Shown here: positions 21,633-32,990 of the stretch, one piece after another | Layout of the letters: each line of letters opens with the position of its first letter | How positions within the stretch are numbered: position 1 is the first letter of the stretch | NCBI GenBank assembly: GCA_021234155.1 | Contig: JAJEKV010000058.1 | Location: 1,727,060 to 1,791,059, forward strand | Length of the DNA stretch: 64,000 bases | Reading direction: 5' to 3' | From: Isoetes taiwanensis | Taxonomy: Eukaryota; Streptophyta; Lycopodiopsida; Isoetales; Isoetaceae | Notes under the pieces: model-generated | Told to the model about the DNA's origin: nothing | What the model saw: the letters and a program-made list of their open reading frames with translations, nothing else | The model's database searches: none | Translations under genes and position numbers: made by a program

Positions 21633-23049
21633 ATGAAGGTCCAGTCCAGCGACTAAACTGTCTTCTCTTCATCTCCTTAAGAGCTTGAGCATTAAAGTGT
21701 GCTAGTCTGTTATGCCATATTTCCAATTTTGGATCTCCATCCTGCGCTATCAGCATTAAATCTGAAACAGGCTGTTGCAGAATTACACGGGCATTCAAGC
21801 GGTACAGTGAAGCATGCCTTACACCAGATGCCACTACTCTCATCTCTCTTGATAATATTTGACATCCCCCATGCTTAAACCACACTGTATACTCCAGATC
21901 CGCTAATGCCCCTACTGATAACAGAGTATGAGCAATCCCGGGAACATAACAGACTTTGTGTATTGTCTTGGTGCTGCCATTCTCAAGAGAAACTAGAATG
22001 CTTCCTACTCCCAAGATCACCTTTCCAGAATTATCTCCAAGTATCACCCTCCTGGACCCACTGATCGGTTGTATCTTTTGGAGAAATTCCTGCTTTGGAC
22101 ACGTGTGCTGTGTGGCGCCTGAATCTATCCATATAACTGCCTGATCATCATCTGGAAAACTGTGATTACTGATGCGAGCCATGAAGCCTCTTTCCTCCTC
22201 TCTTTCTGCTGCAAATGCCTTCTCCTTTCCTCTTGCAAGACGTGCTGGACATTCGCGTGCAAAATGGCCTTGTTGCTTGCAAATGTTACAAGCACCTTTC
22301 CTCTTGCCAAACCGAGAAGAAGATTTCTTGGTAAACTTCTTATTTGAAGTACCCTTGTTCAACTGCTGCTGCTGCTGACTGTTATTTCCTTCCACCTTGC
22401 CTCTGTCCTGTTTTGCAAACTGCTTAGAACCTTGAGAAAACTGACCAGCGAACATCGCTGCAGAAGACGTCTCCCCTGCCTTTAGCTTTCTCTCTTCTTC
22501 CAGCAAAGATGCAATAATCTGATCAAGGCTAAGTCCCTGCACAATCTGTAATGTGGTGACTACATTACTGTATGACTGTGGAAGACTGTTAAATAACACA
22601 GCCTTAGCATCCTCTTCATCTACTTTGGCATTAATTCCGGCCAATTGGTGAAGCACAGACCGCATCTTGTTGATATGCTCGGCCAAATTTCCACCATCCT
22701 GCATCTCAAGATCAAAGAGTTGTTTCTTTAGAAGCACCTTAGAATGCTTGGCTTGGGCTCCAAAAATCTGTTCTAAAGTATCCCAGACTTCTTTGGCATT
22801 CTTTGAAAAATCTACATGATGAATGTGTGCATCACCAAGACCAAGACCGATCATGGCCATAGCCTTCTTATAATTCTTCAAATGCCATTTCGCCAATTCT
22901 GTAGCATCTCCTGGCTTCTTTTCTGAATCGTCAACTACTCCAAACAGATCCTTCTCTATGAGATGAAATTTCATTTTCACCTGCCATGTATGGAAGTTCT
23001 TCCCGTTGAATTTTTCTACAACATACTTTCCACCGGAAATTGCTTCCAT
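21607..23049 (-). pseudogene. copia gag and protease
   Basis: A 480-codon ORF. Residues 1-200 are the copia gag domain (FNGKNFHTWQVKMKFHL; W-D-T-L-E-Q-I-F). A poly-Gln stretch lies near 225-229, and the zinc knuckle CNICKQQGHFAREC is at 254-267. The protease active site WIDSGATQHTC is at about 307-317, and the pre-integrase block LEIWHNRLAHFN is near 445. The frame is lost in the last 20 codons and integrase continues in another frame. In copia elements this is normally one polyprotein, so the break is most likely a mutation. Start chosen: the first Met after the primer site. Confidence 0.95.
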
Positions 23050-23214
23050 GCTTCAAATCCAGGCCTAAAACTGCAGACGTTTAAAGACACTGATTCTTTT
23101 CTTCTTCTTTAACTTCTTTAGTCTTCGCTGCACCAATTTTTTATTCAGCCGTTGAATTGCCCTTTGAACCCTAAGGGCTTGATGCAAATTTCGTTGGCTG
23201 CGACTAGGCTCCAT

Positions 23215-23230
23215 CGACCTGCTCTGATAA
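23215..23230 (-). promoter_or_regulatory. copia primer-binding site
   Basis: In element sense the 5' LTR ends ...CAATCCA and is followed by TTATCAGAGCAGGTCG. TATCAGAGC matches the initiator-Met tRNA 3'-end complement (TGGTATCAGAGC) used by plant copia elements, with the first bases altered. Confidence 0.75.
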
Positions 23231-23445
23231 TGGATTGATATATTGATAGACAGAAATGCCTCTGTCGTGGCTCACAGATCATGGATTGAATAGAGAACAA
23301 AAATGAAAAGTCTATTCTAATACATCAGTTACGCCTCTTCAGACCAGACGCGCCTATTGGAGATGATGTGGCTGCCATGTCAGAAGTGCTGACTAAGTGC
23401 TGATGAGGTGCTTGTTCAGCAGGACTGCCGAACACTTCTTCATCA
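23231..23445 (-). mobile_element. 5' LTR of the copia element
   Basis: 215 bp, TG...CA, nearly identical to the 3' LTR. It contains the start of a coding-like stretch (S-D-E-E-V-F-G), which is the copy of the pol C-terminus present in the 3' LTR. A TATA-like stretch near ATATATTGATA sits close to the inner end. Confidence 0.92.
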
Positions 23446-23450
23446 TGTAC

Positions 23451-24327
23451 GAACCAGATTTGTTGTGAATTGCCAATGATCATTAAGATGGAAGGCTGGG
23501 ATTTTTTTTTAATTCATGGAGGGACAGATTAGGATGGAGGGACCGATTAGGATTAAAATTGGGATTTTTTTTTAATTCATGGGGCATAACATTTGAGAAG
23601 ATAAAAAGAGGGGACCGTCAAGATAGGCGCCCAAGGCTTTGCCTCAAGCGAGGTGTGCTCTGCAGCCTCGCGGGAAGACCTTCTCGGCTCCAATCCATCA
23701 TCCGGTTACAAGGTAAAGCAATTTTCTTTCTTATATGTGCTCAAATTCTCCAAAATCCATTCCGGTGGGATATTTCATTAATCCTATATTGCATCAAGAC
23801 TAGTAGGATGCATTTTGTGCCAGGAAATTGCATTCAGCATTTGCTTTCCTAATCCGAAAGCTATTTCGGCCTCTTCTCATAGCATCAGTACTAGGTAGGA
23901 CGAATTTTGTGCCAGGAAATTGCATTCGGCATTTGGTTTTTTAATCTGAAAGCTATTTAGGCCTTTTCTCATAGCATCAGACTATGAAGGGCGCATTTGG
24001 TGAATATGGCAGGATTCCTGCTGCCCTTCATTCTAATTTACAGTTCATCTGATTTACAGGACGTGGAATGGTTGTAGAAACATACAGCCATGGCAAAACA
24101 GTTTTCGTACAGCCATAACTAGTAGCAAAATATGTACAGATAAGACACCATTTTGCCATTCAAGAAATGTCAGGGAAGGGCTGAAGCTTAGGTTAAAAGC
24201 TCCCCTGATTCTTGGAAAACAAGCTATGCAACTACAAAATGCCTTTTTAAAAGAAAGTTGGTGGATAAAGACAACCTTATGAATAGCCTTGGAGAGAGGC
24301 TAATTGAATTAGCATCTTTTTAAAATA
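23451..24327. other. no clear gene; possible upstream exon
   Basis: Repeated phrases (GGGATTTTTTTTTAATTCATGG twice near 23,500 and 23,565; GCCAGGAAATTGCATTC twice; AAAGCTATTT twice) show a local duplication. A 97-codon ORF at 23,559-23,852 ends near a possible donor (AAG|GTAAAG, about 23,711) and could be an exon of the gene seen next, but nothing in it is recognised. Confidence 0.35.
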
Positions 24328-24933
24328 AAAATCAAAGAGGCTGCTGAGGAATGTCTGTGTAGAAGGAAAGAAAAGGAGCTGCATGTGAAACTTCTAGTCA
24401 CCAATGAACAGCTTGAAATGGCCCAGGCTGTGATAGAAGAGCACAAAATGGGTTTCTCTAGAAGGTGCAAGGTAAGTATCTGTTCCAAAGATAATGCATG
24501 TGGTTTATCAGGTTAATCGAATCCTAAATGTGCAGTGTTCCCAGGCTGCAAAAGATAGTGAAAAAGCACTGGAAAATCAGGTATATGAAAGAAAAACTAG
24601 CTTGTTTTCTCAAATACTCATATGCGAGTTTCTCATGTCCCCTGTTAAACTTTATTAGGTGGAAAAAGCTAACGAAGCAGAAATACAGCGCCTCTTGAGA
24701 GAGGACCTTGAAAGGGAGGTAAATAGGCTAACAAACCCGCAGATTCAACGAGGCAGAGATGAAAAGAGCTCTGAATATTTTCTTAACTTTTCATTCTTAT
24801 AAATGGTTATATACTATGTGTTTATTCCTGACATCTGTAGGGAACCATGGGTGAAGCAGAGCCTCGGCAGCTGTTACTGGTTGTTGATGTTGTGAGTGAA
24901 CTAGAGAAAGAAGGCTCTGATAAAGATGAACAG
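24328..24933 (+). pseudogene. four-exon fragment of a coiled-coil-like host gene
   Basis: Four consecutive exons with GT-AG borders, all in phase 0. Exon 1 is about 24,328-24,471, ending AAG|GTAAGT (EKELHVKLLVTNEQLEMAQA inside). Exon 2 is 24,545-24,580 (AAKDSEKALENQ). Exon 3 is 24,659-24,718 (VEKANEAEIQRLLREDLERE). Exon 4 is 24,841-24,933 (GTMGEAEPRQLLLVVDVVSE, then an acidic end). High Glu/Lys/Leu content suggests a coiled coil. I do not recognise the family. No start or end is visible; LTR-A follows 350 bp later. It may be a decayed host gene or a captured one. Confidence 0.55.
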
Positions 24934-25284
24934 GTGGTGTTCCATAAGTTACCATGATTTTCTATGTTAACAGGGTGCCTGACATGTAACAGATACAATC
25001 TTTAGAGCTTCGGCAGATTTAGGTTCCCAATTGTTTGCTTGTACATTCAACAAAATAATTTACCGTGGACGACCTCGAAATTTTCACAGTATAATTTTAG
25101 ATGGATAAATGGATAGATGGTATTTTTACGTAGAATCCCCTTAAATGCCCTTATATTAATGGCCCTCAAATTTTCAAATTGCTCTATTTTTTGGTCAACT
25201 TTTTTGGTTATCACCTAAAAAACCAACTTTCAGCGGCACAACAAGATTCCCTTAGTGCATTGAGATGTAGAGCTATGTGGCAAG
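24934..25284. other. gene-free AT-rich spacer
   Basis: Continues the intron or flank of the preceding gene fragment up to the edge of LTR-A. I see no ORF or repeat. Confidence 0.4.
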
Positions 25285-26190
25285 TGATAGGCATATGTCT
25301 TATCCTAAAACTGCCAACAAGAATTAGGTTCTACATGGTACTATTTTTGTAGCTTTCTGTTTTCATTTTGATCTTTGTGTTCTATAGTCCTTTTATTAGC
25401 TTCAGACTTTATGCCCCTATTCATTGTATCATCCCATGAACCTTGTGTCCTCACGTAGTCTCAGTGGACACTATCTAGTGGACGTTAAACTATTTATCCG
25501 CTAAGGCGCAGACAAAATCTTTAGTCTTCCTTTCTTATTGATCGGTACGCTTTTTTTGCATGAACTTGGGAAATACATGTTCCAAATAATTTTATGAACT
25601 CATAACTATCTAAATTGGACGATTAAGATATAATCTGAAATTAATGAGCCATGTTTATTATCCAATGTAGGCTCATCATCCCTTTAGGGTTACACTGGGG
25701 GGGTATATGAGGTTTTGAAATATTCATAACAATCTTCTGTTTGGATGGTAGATCTCTGCTTGTTGTAGATTTTGATGGCCGAGGTTCTTGTCTTCTATAT
25801 GGATGGTAGATCTTTGGCCTATTGTATATTTTGGTCGAGGTTATTTGAAAGATAAGAGTAACAGTCAGAAAGTAGAGATTCTGTGTTTTTAGGTTTATTT
25901 CTATTCTGGGTTTGAATCAATGCCCTATTAGTACTGACCTAGAACATGGCGATATTTCCCCTTCAAAAATAGGGCGACATTCCCCTGTTGGCGCACAAGC
26001 TTCCAGTGCATGTATACAGGCTCCTTCCATGGTTGCTCTAAAGCAATGATAGCAGACGATACAAATTGCAGGAGCTGTTGGCATTCATGGAATCTGCAAT
26101 TGAGCCTTGGCAGCCACTAGTTCGTATGAATATGTTAGGGCTTATTTGCCTATCAAGCGTAAACTGCTGGATGTGTATATGTAGGTGATT
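25285..26190. mobile_element. LTR-A, left half of a split copy
   Basis: Nearly identical to 2,587-3,253 and to the middle of 4,923-5,450. It lacks about 85 bp near 26,173 relative to the copy at 3,150-3,240. At 26,187-26,190 the LTR stops at GATT. In the unsplit copies this GATT continues with TCAATACTAAAG; here that continuation is found 36 kb away at 62,233. TG at 25,285 is the likely outer LTR end. Confidence 0.65.
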
Positions 26191-27136
26191 CTGGGAAGGG
26201 ACTCGCAAGAGACACAAATTCGGCCATAGGCTTGTCATTCATCACAGCAGCAGTATACAATGTTTGAATAATAGAGAGGGGTAGCCGACCATAGGAACAA
26301 TATCGGGCTACCCCAGAAAAAAAGAAATGTGCACAGGCAGTATAGAAGGGTAATGGCGACAACTTCTCATCGGGATAAAAAACCTCGCCCTTTCGGGTTT
26401 TCAAGGAAAACCCTAATGAGAAATGGTCGCCAACAACCTCGAATGTGTTGCCTGGAGAACCGAAAGAGATGGGTTGATGGTGAACTCAAAAATAGAAGGA
26501 CCCCGGAAGACGGCGTAAAACCTGCAAGCAACACAAATAACCCTAAAAAACACCCGTGAATGGTTAGAGAAATCAAACATGCATGGCAGTGACGAGGCAA
26601 GCCGCACAACAACAAGCCCCCAACGAACATAGGAAAAAGAACATAGCAAAAAAGGAGACAGCATCACCTGTAGGGTGGAGAAAAGCGTCACCTAACGGGT
26701 GGAGAACAATCATGTAAAAGAAATATGCGTCACCCTCGAGGTGGAAATAAACAGCATCACCCGCAGGTGGAGATAGCATCACCCGTAGAGTGGAGAAAAG
26801 CGTCACCCAACGGGTGGAGAACAATCATGTAAAAAGAAATATGCGTCACTCTCGAGGTGGAAATAAACAGCATCACCTGCAGGTGGCGAATAATGCGAAA
26901 AAAGAAAAACATTATTATAGCAACACCCAAGGTGAATAACAACAAAGAGTGCATGAACAAACATATGTGAAAAAACGACGCGCGCCCCTAACAAGCAGGG
27001 CGGGGAGGGAGGGAAGCAATGAGAATGGAAGAAGTGCTGCTGTGAGAAGACGCCGATAACCGGTCCGAATGGAGAAGAGACTTATATAATGGCTCGTCCC
27101 TACCCAGAATGACGATCCGATGGCTCGGATCGATGC
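26191..27136. repeat. repeat R, copy 1 (about 946 bp)
   Basis: Starts CTGGGAAGGGACTCG and ends CTCGGATCGATGC, with GATT on each side (26,187-26,190 and 27,137-27,140). The end region (27,018-27,136) is matched by 62,107-62,228. The minus strand shows TTATATAAGTC, a TATA-like box. Just inside its right end, CGATCCGA and TCGGATCG form a perfect 8-bp stem, and CCCAGAAT/ATTCTGGG straddles the border. It may be an LTR or a non-autonomous element; no protein is recognised. Confidence 0.5.
26658..26890. repeat. tandem CACC-N-GGTG hairpin minisatellite
   Basis: About two copies of a 115-bp unit inside repeat R. Each holds three short inverted repeats of the form CACC(4-5 nt)GGTG, for example CATCACCCGCAGGTGG, TCACCCAACGGGTGG and TCACCCTCGAGGTGG. 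A further diverged copy is at 27,449-27,560. Confidence 0.65.
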
Positions 27137-27140
27137 GATT

Positions 27141-27880
27141 CTGGGAAGGGACTTGCAAGAGATACAAAACCGGCCGACTACCAGAGAACTTCCTAAACTA
27201 TAAGCCCAGCTGCCGCGAAACCACCAAGTGTTGAGTCGGGTCACGAAGCACGTAGCGAGAGTGAGAAGAAGAGGAGCGCAAGCGGCCGTGAGCGCGAGAA
27301 GAATTGGAACATATAGACGGTATCCATTAGCGGTTAAGGAGAACAAGAACGTGCATGACGGTGAAGCGGCAAGCTGCACAACAACAAGCACTTAAATCGA
27401 TGTGAGTGATTAGTAATGAGGAAAAAATCAACAATACATGAAAAAGAGAAGATAGCATCACCCAGAGGGTGGAGAAAAAACGTCACCCAGCGGGTGGAAG
27501 AAAAAACATGATAAATAGAAATTTGCGTCATCATCAGGGCGAAAATAAACAGCACCACCCATACGTGCGAGAGTGGGAAGAAGAGGAGTGCCAACGACCG
27601 TGAGCACGAGCAACACCATGTGGGACTCCCCCCACCGCAGCTGCCGAGGCTCCGCCGTGACGAGCAGAATGTGTACCATATTGGGATGGATCCAAGCCGA
27701 TAGCAAGAAGACAATCCCTCCACCATAAGCGGGCCGTCGGATAGGATAAAGGGCGCAGAGAGGATGGAGAATATAAGCTCGAATATGTAGCATAATAATA
27801 GGGGGTTTTCTTTGTGTTTTTGTACGCTTTTCACTAAGGTTTTCCTATGATTTCGTGATGTATTCAAATGGATGTACTAA
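27141..27880. repeat. repeat R, copy 2, diverged
   Basis: Begins CTGGGAAGGGACTTG immediately after the third GATT, then parallels copy 1 with indels (GCACAACAACAAGC at 27,382 versus 26,606; the hairpin units at 27,449). Its right end seems to have been displaced by nested insertions; a matching end lies at 62,107-62,228. Overlapping minus-strand ORFs (27,334-27,867 and others) have no recognisable domain. Confidence 0.45.
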
Positions 27881-28260
27881 TGCGTACATCTAGAGTGCAC
27901 CATTTCTGAGCCATTGATTTTAGCCTTTTTTTTTCAATGGTCAACAACCAATGGCTCACAACAAAAGCCCTTTTTTGTGCGTGTGGTGCATAATGGTCAA
28001 CAACCAATGGCTCACAACAAAAGCCCTTTAACATCTAGAGTGCACCATTTCTGAGCCATTGATTTTAGCCTTTTTTTTTCAATGGTCAACAACCAATGGC
28101 TCACAACAAAAGCCCTTTTTTTGTGCGTGTGGTGCATAATGGTCAACAACCAATGACTCACAACAAAAGCCCTCTTTTTGTGTGTGTGGTGCATAATGGG
28201 CACATGAAGGGCTTGAAGGGCGCATGTAGTGCAGTTTCCCCGCCGGCAACACATTTCTTA
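27881..28260. repeat. tandem repeat, about 145 bp unit
   Basis: Two to three copies of a block starting ACATCTAGAGTGCACCATTT and containing AATGGTCAACAACCAATGGC and CACAACAAAAGCCC. The phrase TGGTCAACAACCAATG occurs four times (27,939, 27,984, 28,083, 28,140). It is non-coding; the 80-codon minus-strand ORF is a by-product. Confidence 0.75.
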
Positions 28261-28390
28261 TCATAACTTTTGATCCAGAGGTCTGTTTCAGATGATTTTT
28301 ATTGCATTGGAAAGCTCTCTCCGAGATCTTTTTGATAGTGTATGATATGGATATGTTTGGTTAAGTTATCTATGCTAAAACATCAATTTT

Positions 28391-28550
28391 TCGTCCGGGT
28401 TTGGTAGGCTTTTACATAGCTGATTAATACAGGATTGCGCTATTGGATATTTGTTTTATGGCTCATTCCGAATGAAGCTTGCAAAAAATTACCATGCATT
28501 TTTAGATTTTGAGGCAGTTATTAAGCAAATTCCAAGGCTTCTAGATCCTT
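28391..28550 (+). other. unidentified coding-like fragment before an inverted repeat
   Basis: The frame reads [20 protein letters not shown] and [17 protein letters not shown] and runs into the inverted repeat. It could be one exon of a captured gene whose continuation ([20 protein letters not shown]) is inside the arms in another frame. I do not recognise the family. Confidence 0.3.
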
Positions 28551-29821
28551 GTGCTAACAAGCAGAAAAGTTTTCCACTTTGGTTTCTCACCACAAGAATC
28601 CATGGAGGCCAAAGGCTGCTGTTAAATTCCAGTTGAAAGATGTTGTATATGGGTGTTGCAAACTTTATGACTTTCAGAATAATGGGATCAATCTGCTCTA
28701 TCTTTATGGTAAGTTTTATTTATGTTCTATTTGTTTTATTGTGACGAAATTCAAAAGCTACATGTGATGAAAGCCTCAAATGAATTCTAGTTTTTTTCTG
28801 GTCTGAATTCTAAAATTTTTGTCACACTAAGTGGGGGTTGGGGGGGGGGTGACGTCCATAAGGCCCCGAAGGGGCCAAAAAAGTTTTTTTGCAATATAAA
28901 CCATTAACATCCAACATATAAAAATTAAATCCCCCAACACATAACAACCATTGACATTAACAACCAACACATAACTACCATTGACATTAATTAACACAAA
29001 CCATTGGATCTAACACATTTAAATTAAAATCCCCCTTAAACCCCCTTTGGTTTGGGTGCATATTCACACGGGGGGTGACTCCGGGAAACGAGAGCTGTTG
29101 GATAGGCATATTCACCCCTTATTCCTTAATCTACACCGTACGTAAAGTTCCTCGTTTGTGGGGTATGCAAGTACAAAATTTGCTATACTGTATAACAAGA
29201 TTCGCAAAATACTATAAGATTTCAAGCAGAATACTATATGGTGTTGATTTCGTACGTGCAAAATACAATTATGAGGGCTCTCGCTGCCCTACGTCACCCC
29301 TCATGTGAATATGCACCCAAACCAAAGGGGGTTTAAGGGGGATTTTAATTTAAATGTGTTAGATCCAATGGTTTGTGTTAATTAATGTCAATGGTAGTTA
29401 TGTGTTGGTTGTTAATGTCAATGGTTGTTATGTGTTGGGGGATTTAATTTTTATATGTTGGATGTTAATGGTTTATATTGCAAAAAAACTTTTTTGGCCC
29501 CTTCGGGGCCTTATGGACGTCACCCCCCCCCCAACCCCCACTTAGTGTGACAAAAATTTTAGAATTCAGACCAGAAAAAAACTAGAATTCATTTGAGGCT
29601 TTCATCACATGTAGCTTTTGAATTTCATCACAATAAAACAAATAGAACATAAATAAAACTTACCATAAAGATAGAGCAGATTGATCCCATTATTCTGAAA
29701 GTCATAAAGTTTGCAACACCCATATACAACATCTTTCAACTGGAATTTAACAGCAGCCTTTGGCCTCCATGGATTCTTGTGGTGAGAAACCAAAGTGGAA
29801 AACTATTCTGCTTGTTAGCAC
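28551..29821. repeat. 1.27-kb inverted repeat (foldback), arms about 530 bp
   Basis: Left arm 28,551-29,079, right arm 29,293-29,821, loop about 213 bp. The outer end is GTGCTAACAAGCAGAA on the left and its complement on the right. By eye the arms differ at only a handful of positions. Each arm holds an identical coding-like segment ([20 protein letters not shown], then LYDFQNNGINLLYLYG, followed by GTAAGT, a possible splice donor), a run of C or G (28,839-28,849), and a long AT part. A transcript through it would form a long hairpin. Confidence 0.88.
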
Positions 29822-31142
29822 ACTAAATAAATGAAATAAGCAATATTTATAGAAACGAGGGATGAGGTAAAGTTACCGGAGGGATGAGGTAAAGTTAGAG
29901 GTGGCAGACATATTAGCGCAAAGTCAAAAGTCATGAGGAAGGTCAAGAAGTAAAATGAGGTTGGCATCAAAAAGGGTACCTAGCAAAGAGGTGCATAAGG
30001 TCTGGAACAAGAATAGGAGAGTGAAGGTGAATATTAAGAGAGCCAAGGTCTGGTCAGGCTAGCAGAGTTAGATTCACTGCATATTCTAAAAACAATATAC
30101 GTGCAAAAACATACCCTATGGAAAACCCGCTAATGATCAAGTCAAAACCATGTGAATGCCCCCTAAGTTAAAAAGGCAAATGCTCGCGCATCATCCTACA
30201 GAAATTTCAAACCAACTGAACGACATACATTAGAACAACCTCATAGGAAAACACTTTCATAAGTAACCGAGGACCATGCAAAAATGCCTGAAAACTTAGG
30301 AATAAATGCCCCCAATCATCGAAACTCCAAGCCACAAAAATTCCCGGTAGTTCTAATAATGTAGAAAAAACTCAATAGAATTTAGATGCAGAGAAAGCCA
30401 AGTAGCAAACCGCAAAATAGATAGCATGATGAGCCGCACCCAGCTTCAATTCCCACAAATAGAACGAGGGACGAGGTTGAGGTTGAGGTAGAAGTCGCAG
30501 ACACGAGAGCACAAGGTTAAGGACTCTGAACATAAGCCCGAAGACGAGGAGTATGACGAAAACAATGGACAAGGTCGAGTCGAGTTGGACTCCTGTTATA
30601 CGAAATATCGGCCCAGAGATGACCAAATATAGGCACCCTAAACAAATGAAATAAGCAGATTAAGGGATGAGGTAAAGTTAAAGGTGGCAGACATAAAGAG
30701 GCTCAAGACGAGAGAATGATAAGATGGCTATTGTCGCATGAAGAGAAAAATGGAGGGTCTACGTCAAAGGCAAGGTGACAGACATAGAAGAGATGGAAGT
30801 CAAAAGTGCAGGATGAGGGGGGAAGGTAAGGAGGTTAGCCGTATGACAAGTGATGCAAATGACGACATGAAATCATAATGATGACAGAATGATATGAAAA
30901 ATTGGGACATTCACGTGCTTCACAATCCCATGGAGGACCAATAAGAGAGTGCCAAATCTGAAAAACAAATAGAAAAAGATCTATTATAAGTGTAAAAAGC
31001 TCTCAATAGACAGCTAGAAATGGATTTTTGGAGATAACTAGAATCATGCAGAACTAGCACAATGCACAAAATTAGAATGCGCCCAATATAATACCTTATC
31101 GGACTCTTGTATGGAAAGGGAGAGTGCTTTTTTTTTTGCTTA
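29822..31142. other. no recognisable gene; degenerate purine-rich repeats
   Basis: AT/GA-rich sequence with a recurring phrase of the form GAGGTNNAGGTGGCAGAC (29,882, 30,475, 30,670 and again 31,928), often followed by AAGGTCAAG. The copies are too diverged to set a period, but suggest old duplications of a unit of about 1 kb. ORFs of 84-85 codons show no domains. Confidence 0.45.
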
Positions 31143-31520
31143 TCATTACTAGAACAGTACTGATAACTAATTATCAATACTCCTCCAGTACTGATAACTA
31201 ATTATCAGTACTCCTCCAGTAATTATCAGTACTGATAACTAATTATCAGTACTCCTCCAGTACTGATAACTAATTATCAGTACTTAATTAGCAGCCCGAT
31301 AAGGCGGTTATCGGGTCGTCGCTTCTGATGTCACCTTTGATAACCGCCTCGGCCCTAACGGGCCTCGGCAGTTATCAAACACGTACAGACTCGGCCCTAA
31401 CGGGCCTCGTCTGACGTGTCCAAAATGCGTGGCCTCGGCTGTACGTGCCTCGGCCTTACGTGCCAAATACCTGGCCTCGGACGTACAGCCTCGGTCACGC
31501 ATTTTTGGTTATCAGCCTTA
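31143..31520. repeat. palindromic minisatellite, CACTA-like subterminal region
   Basis: After CATTACTAGAACAG come four copies of a 31-bp unit whose core is the 24-bp inverted repeat with half-site GTACTGATAA and spacer CTAA (31,149-31,290). A GC-richer part follows, with CTCGGCCCTAACGGGCCTCG twice and repeated CGTACAG/CTGTACG. Arrays of short inverted repeats next to a CACTA-like end are typical of CACTA (EnSpm) transposon termini. No transposase or opposite end is visible. Confidence 0.5.
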
Positions 31521-32959
31521 GCTAGACCGATAACCTTACCTTGTGTACAATAACTTAAGATACTCCACATCTAGATAAAGATAAGCATAAAAATGAAAAA
31601 TGATCCAATAAAAACCCATGTCGCAAAATCTCAATGGAGTGCCAAACGCAATATGCATCATATCCAGATAAAGCCAAATAGCAAATATGCCAATGACGTA
31701 TAATGATAGCGCCGAAAAAACCTAGAATGGTAAAGAACTTCAAGAACACGATGCCAAACTATAATCTGCTAAATAGGACGTGCTTGCGACAAAAAATATG
31801 CAACGCGTTTTTTAAACAATATGTGAATGTTGAATAAAAGAGAAATGATAGTGTTAAATGAGATGTCATAAGGAAAATAATACGACATTGAGGAGCGAGG
31901 AATAGATGCTGCAATATGAATAGCACTGTTAATAGGAAGAGGTTGAGGTAGAAGTGGCAGACATGTTAGTACAACTCAAGAGGAAGGTCAAGGGAGATGA
32001 GATTGAAGTTAAATTTGGATCACATCATGGATCAAGAAAAATGAGGCTTAAGTTTGAAGAAAAGTAGGATGGCTATGCACAAGCAGTTTATGTCAAATGT
32101 GAGGCCAAAGTCAAGGTGAGGTTATGGCCAAGAGAAAAGAGGAAACGAAAGTCAACAGTGGCAAGGTCCCAGTGGAGTGCTAGGAGGTTAGCCATATGGT
32201 AGAATGACTACGTAGAAGGACATATTGCTAGCAAAGCTAGTGCCGTACAGATGGTCTGCAATAAGAAAGCCAACGAGGGAATGTACATGTTAAAGGAAAT
32301 GAAAACACAATGAGTATGTAATGTTACATATTGTGAGTAAAGCTATGCACGGAAAGAGAAGCCTACTGCGAATATGACAAAGCGGAGCTAACGTAAACGA
32401 AGGATCACCCAAATCTATAAAATTGGTGCTATATAAGCAATAAAACATGTGCTGAGTCCGTACAAAATGGAAAACCCACCTAACAACATAACACGTCACC
32501 CATTTTCAAGAACAGAGAATGCAACTTCGCGAAGCTGCAATGTTACATGATAAATGACAATCACCAACATAATGACAATTTCAAAGCAATGTTTCCCAAA
32601 AGGACAACAAAGTTATGTGTTTTAAGCTCAAGAAAAAAATTCAATGTAGTTCTACCACTGTAGACAAAACTCAATATACTTACGTCTAGGAAAAGCCGAG
32701 TATGAAAAACTCAAAATGATGTATCATGATCAGGCGTACCAAGATATAATGCTTATAAAAGGCAAATGCAAGCATAAGTATAGATGTAGAAATGGAACTC
32801 AAGATATACATTACCTGGAATGCGAACATATGAAAAAACAACATCTAGAAAGCAAAAAAGGATACCCAAAAGAAGGTGGATAAGCAAGACCGAAAAAGAC
32901 AAGACAGAACAAGACCAGGCACAATGTAATGATCCCAATGGTTGAGCTTAACAAAAAAA

Positions 32960-32990
<31 letters not shown>

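Larger units (their letters stand above)
18578..23450 (-). mobile_element. young, nearly full-length Ty1/copia LTR retrotransposon
   Basis: The two LTRs are 215 bp each, both beginning TGGATTGA and ending TTCATCA; a by-eye comparison finds about two differences. The 5-bp target duplication TGTAC stands at 18,578-18,582 and 23,446-23,450. Minus-strand order is LTR, primer site, gag, protease, integrase, RT, RNase H, LTR, which is the copia order. Only one frameshift (about 21,610-21,660) and one stop (19,152-19,154) break the polyprotein, so insertion is recent. Ten extra bases (18,583-18,592) separate the left duplication from the LTR. Confidence 0.93.

Noticed and set aside
22125-22378. Short ORFs inside copia gag on both strands
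   Set aside because: Shadows of the gag-protease frame.
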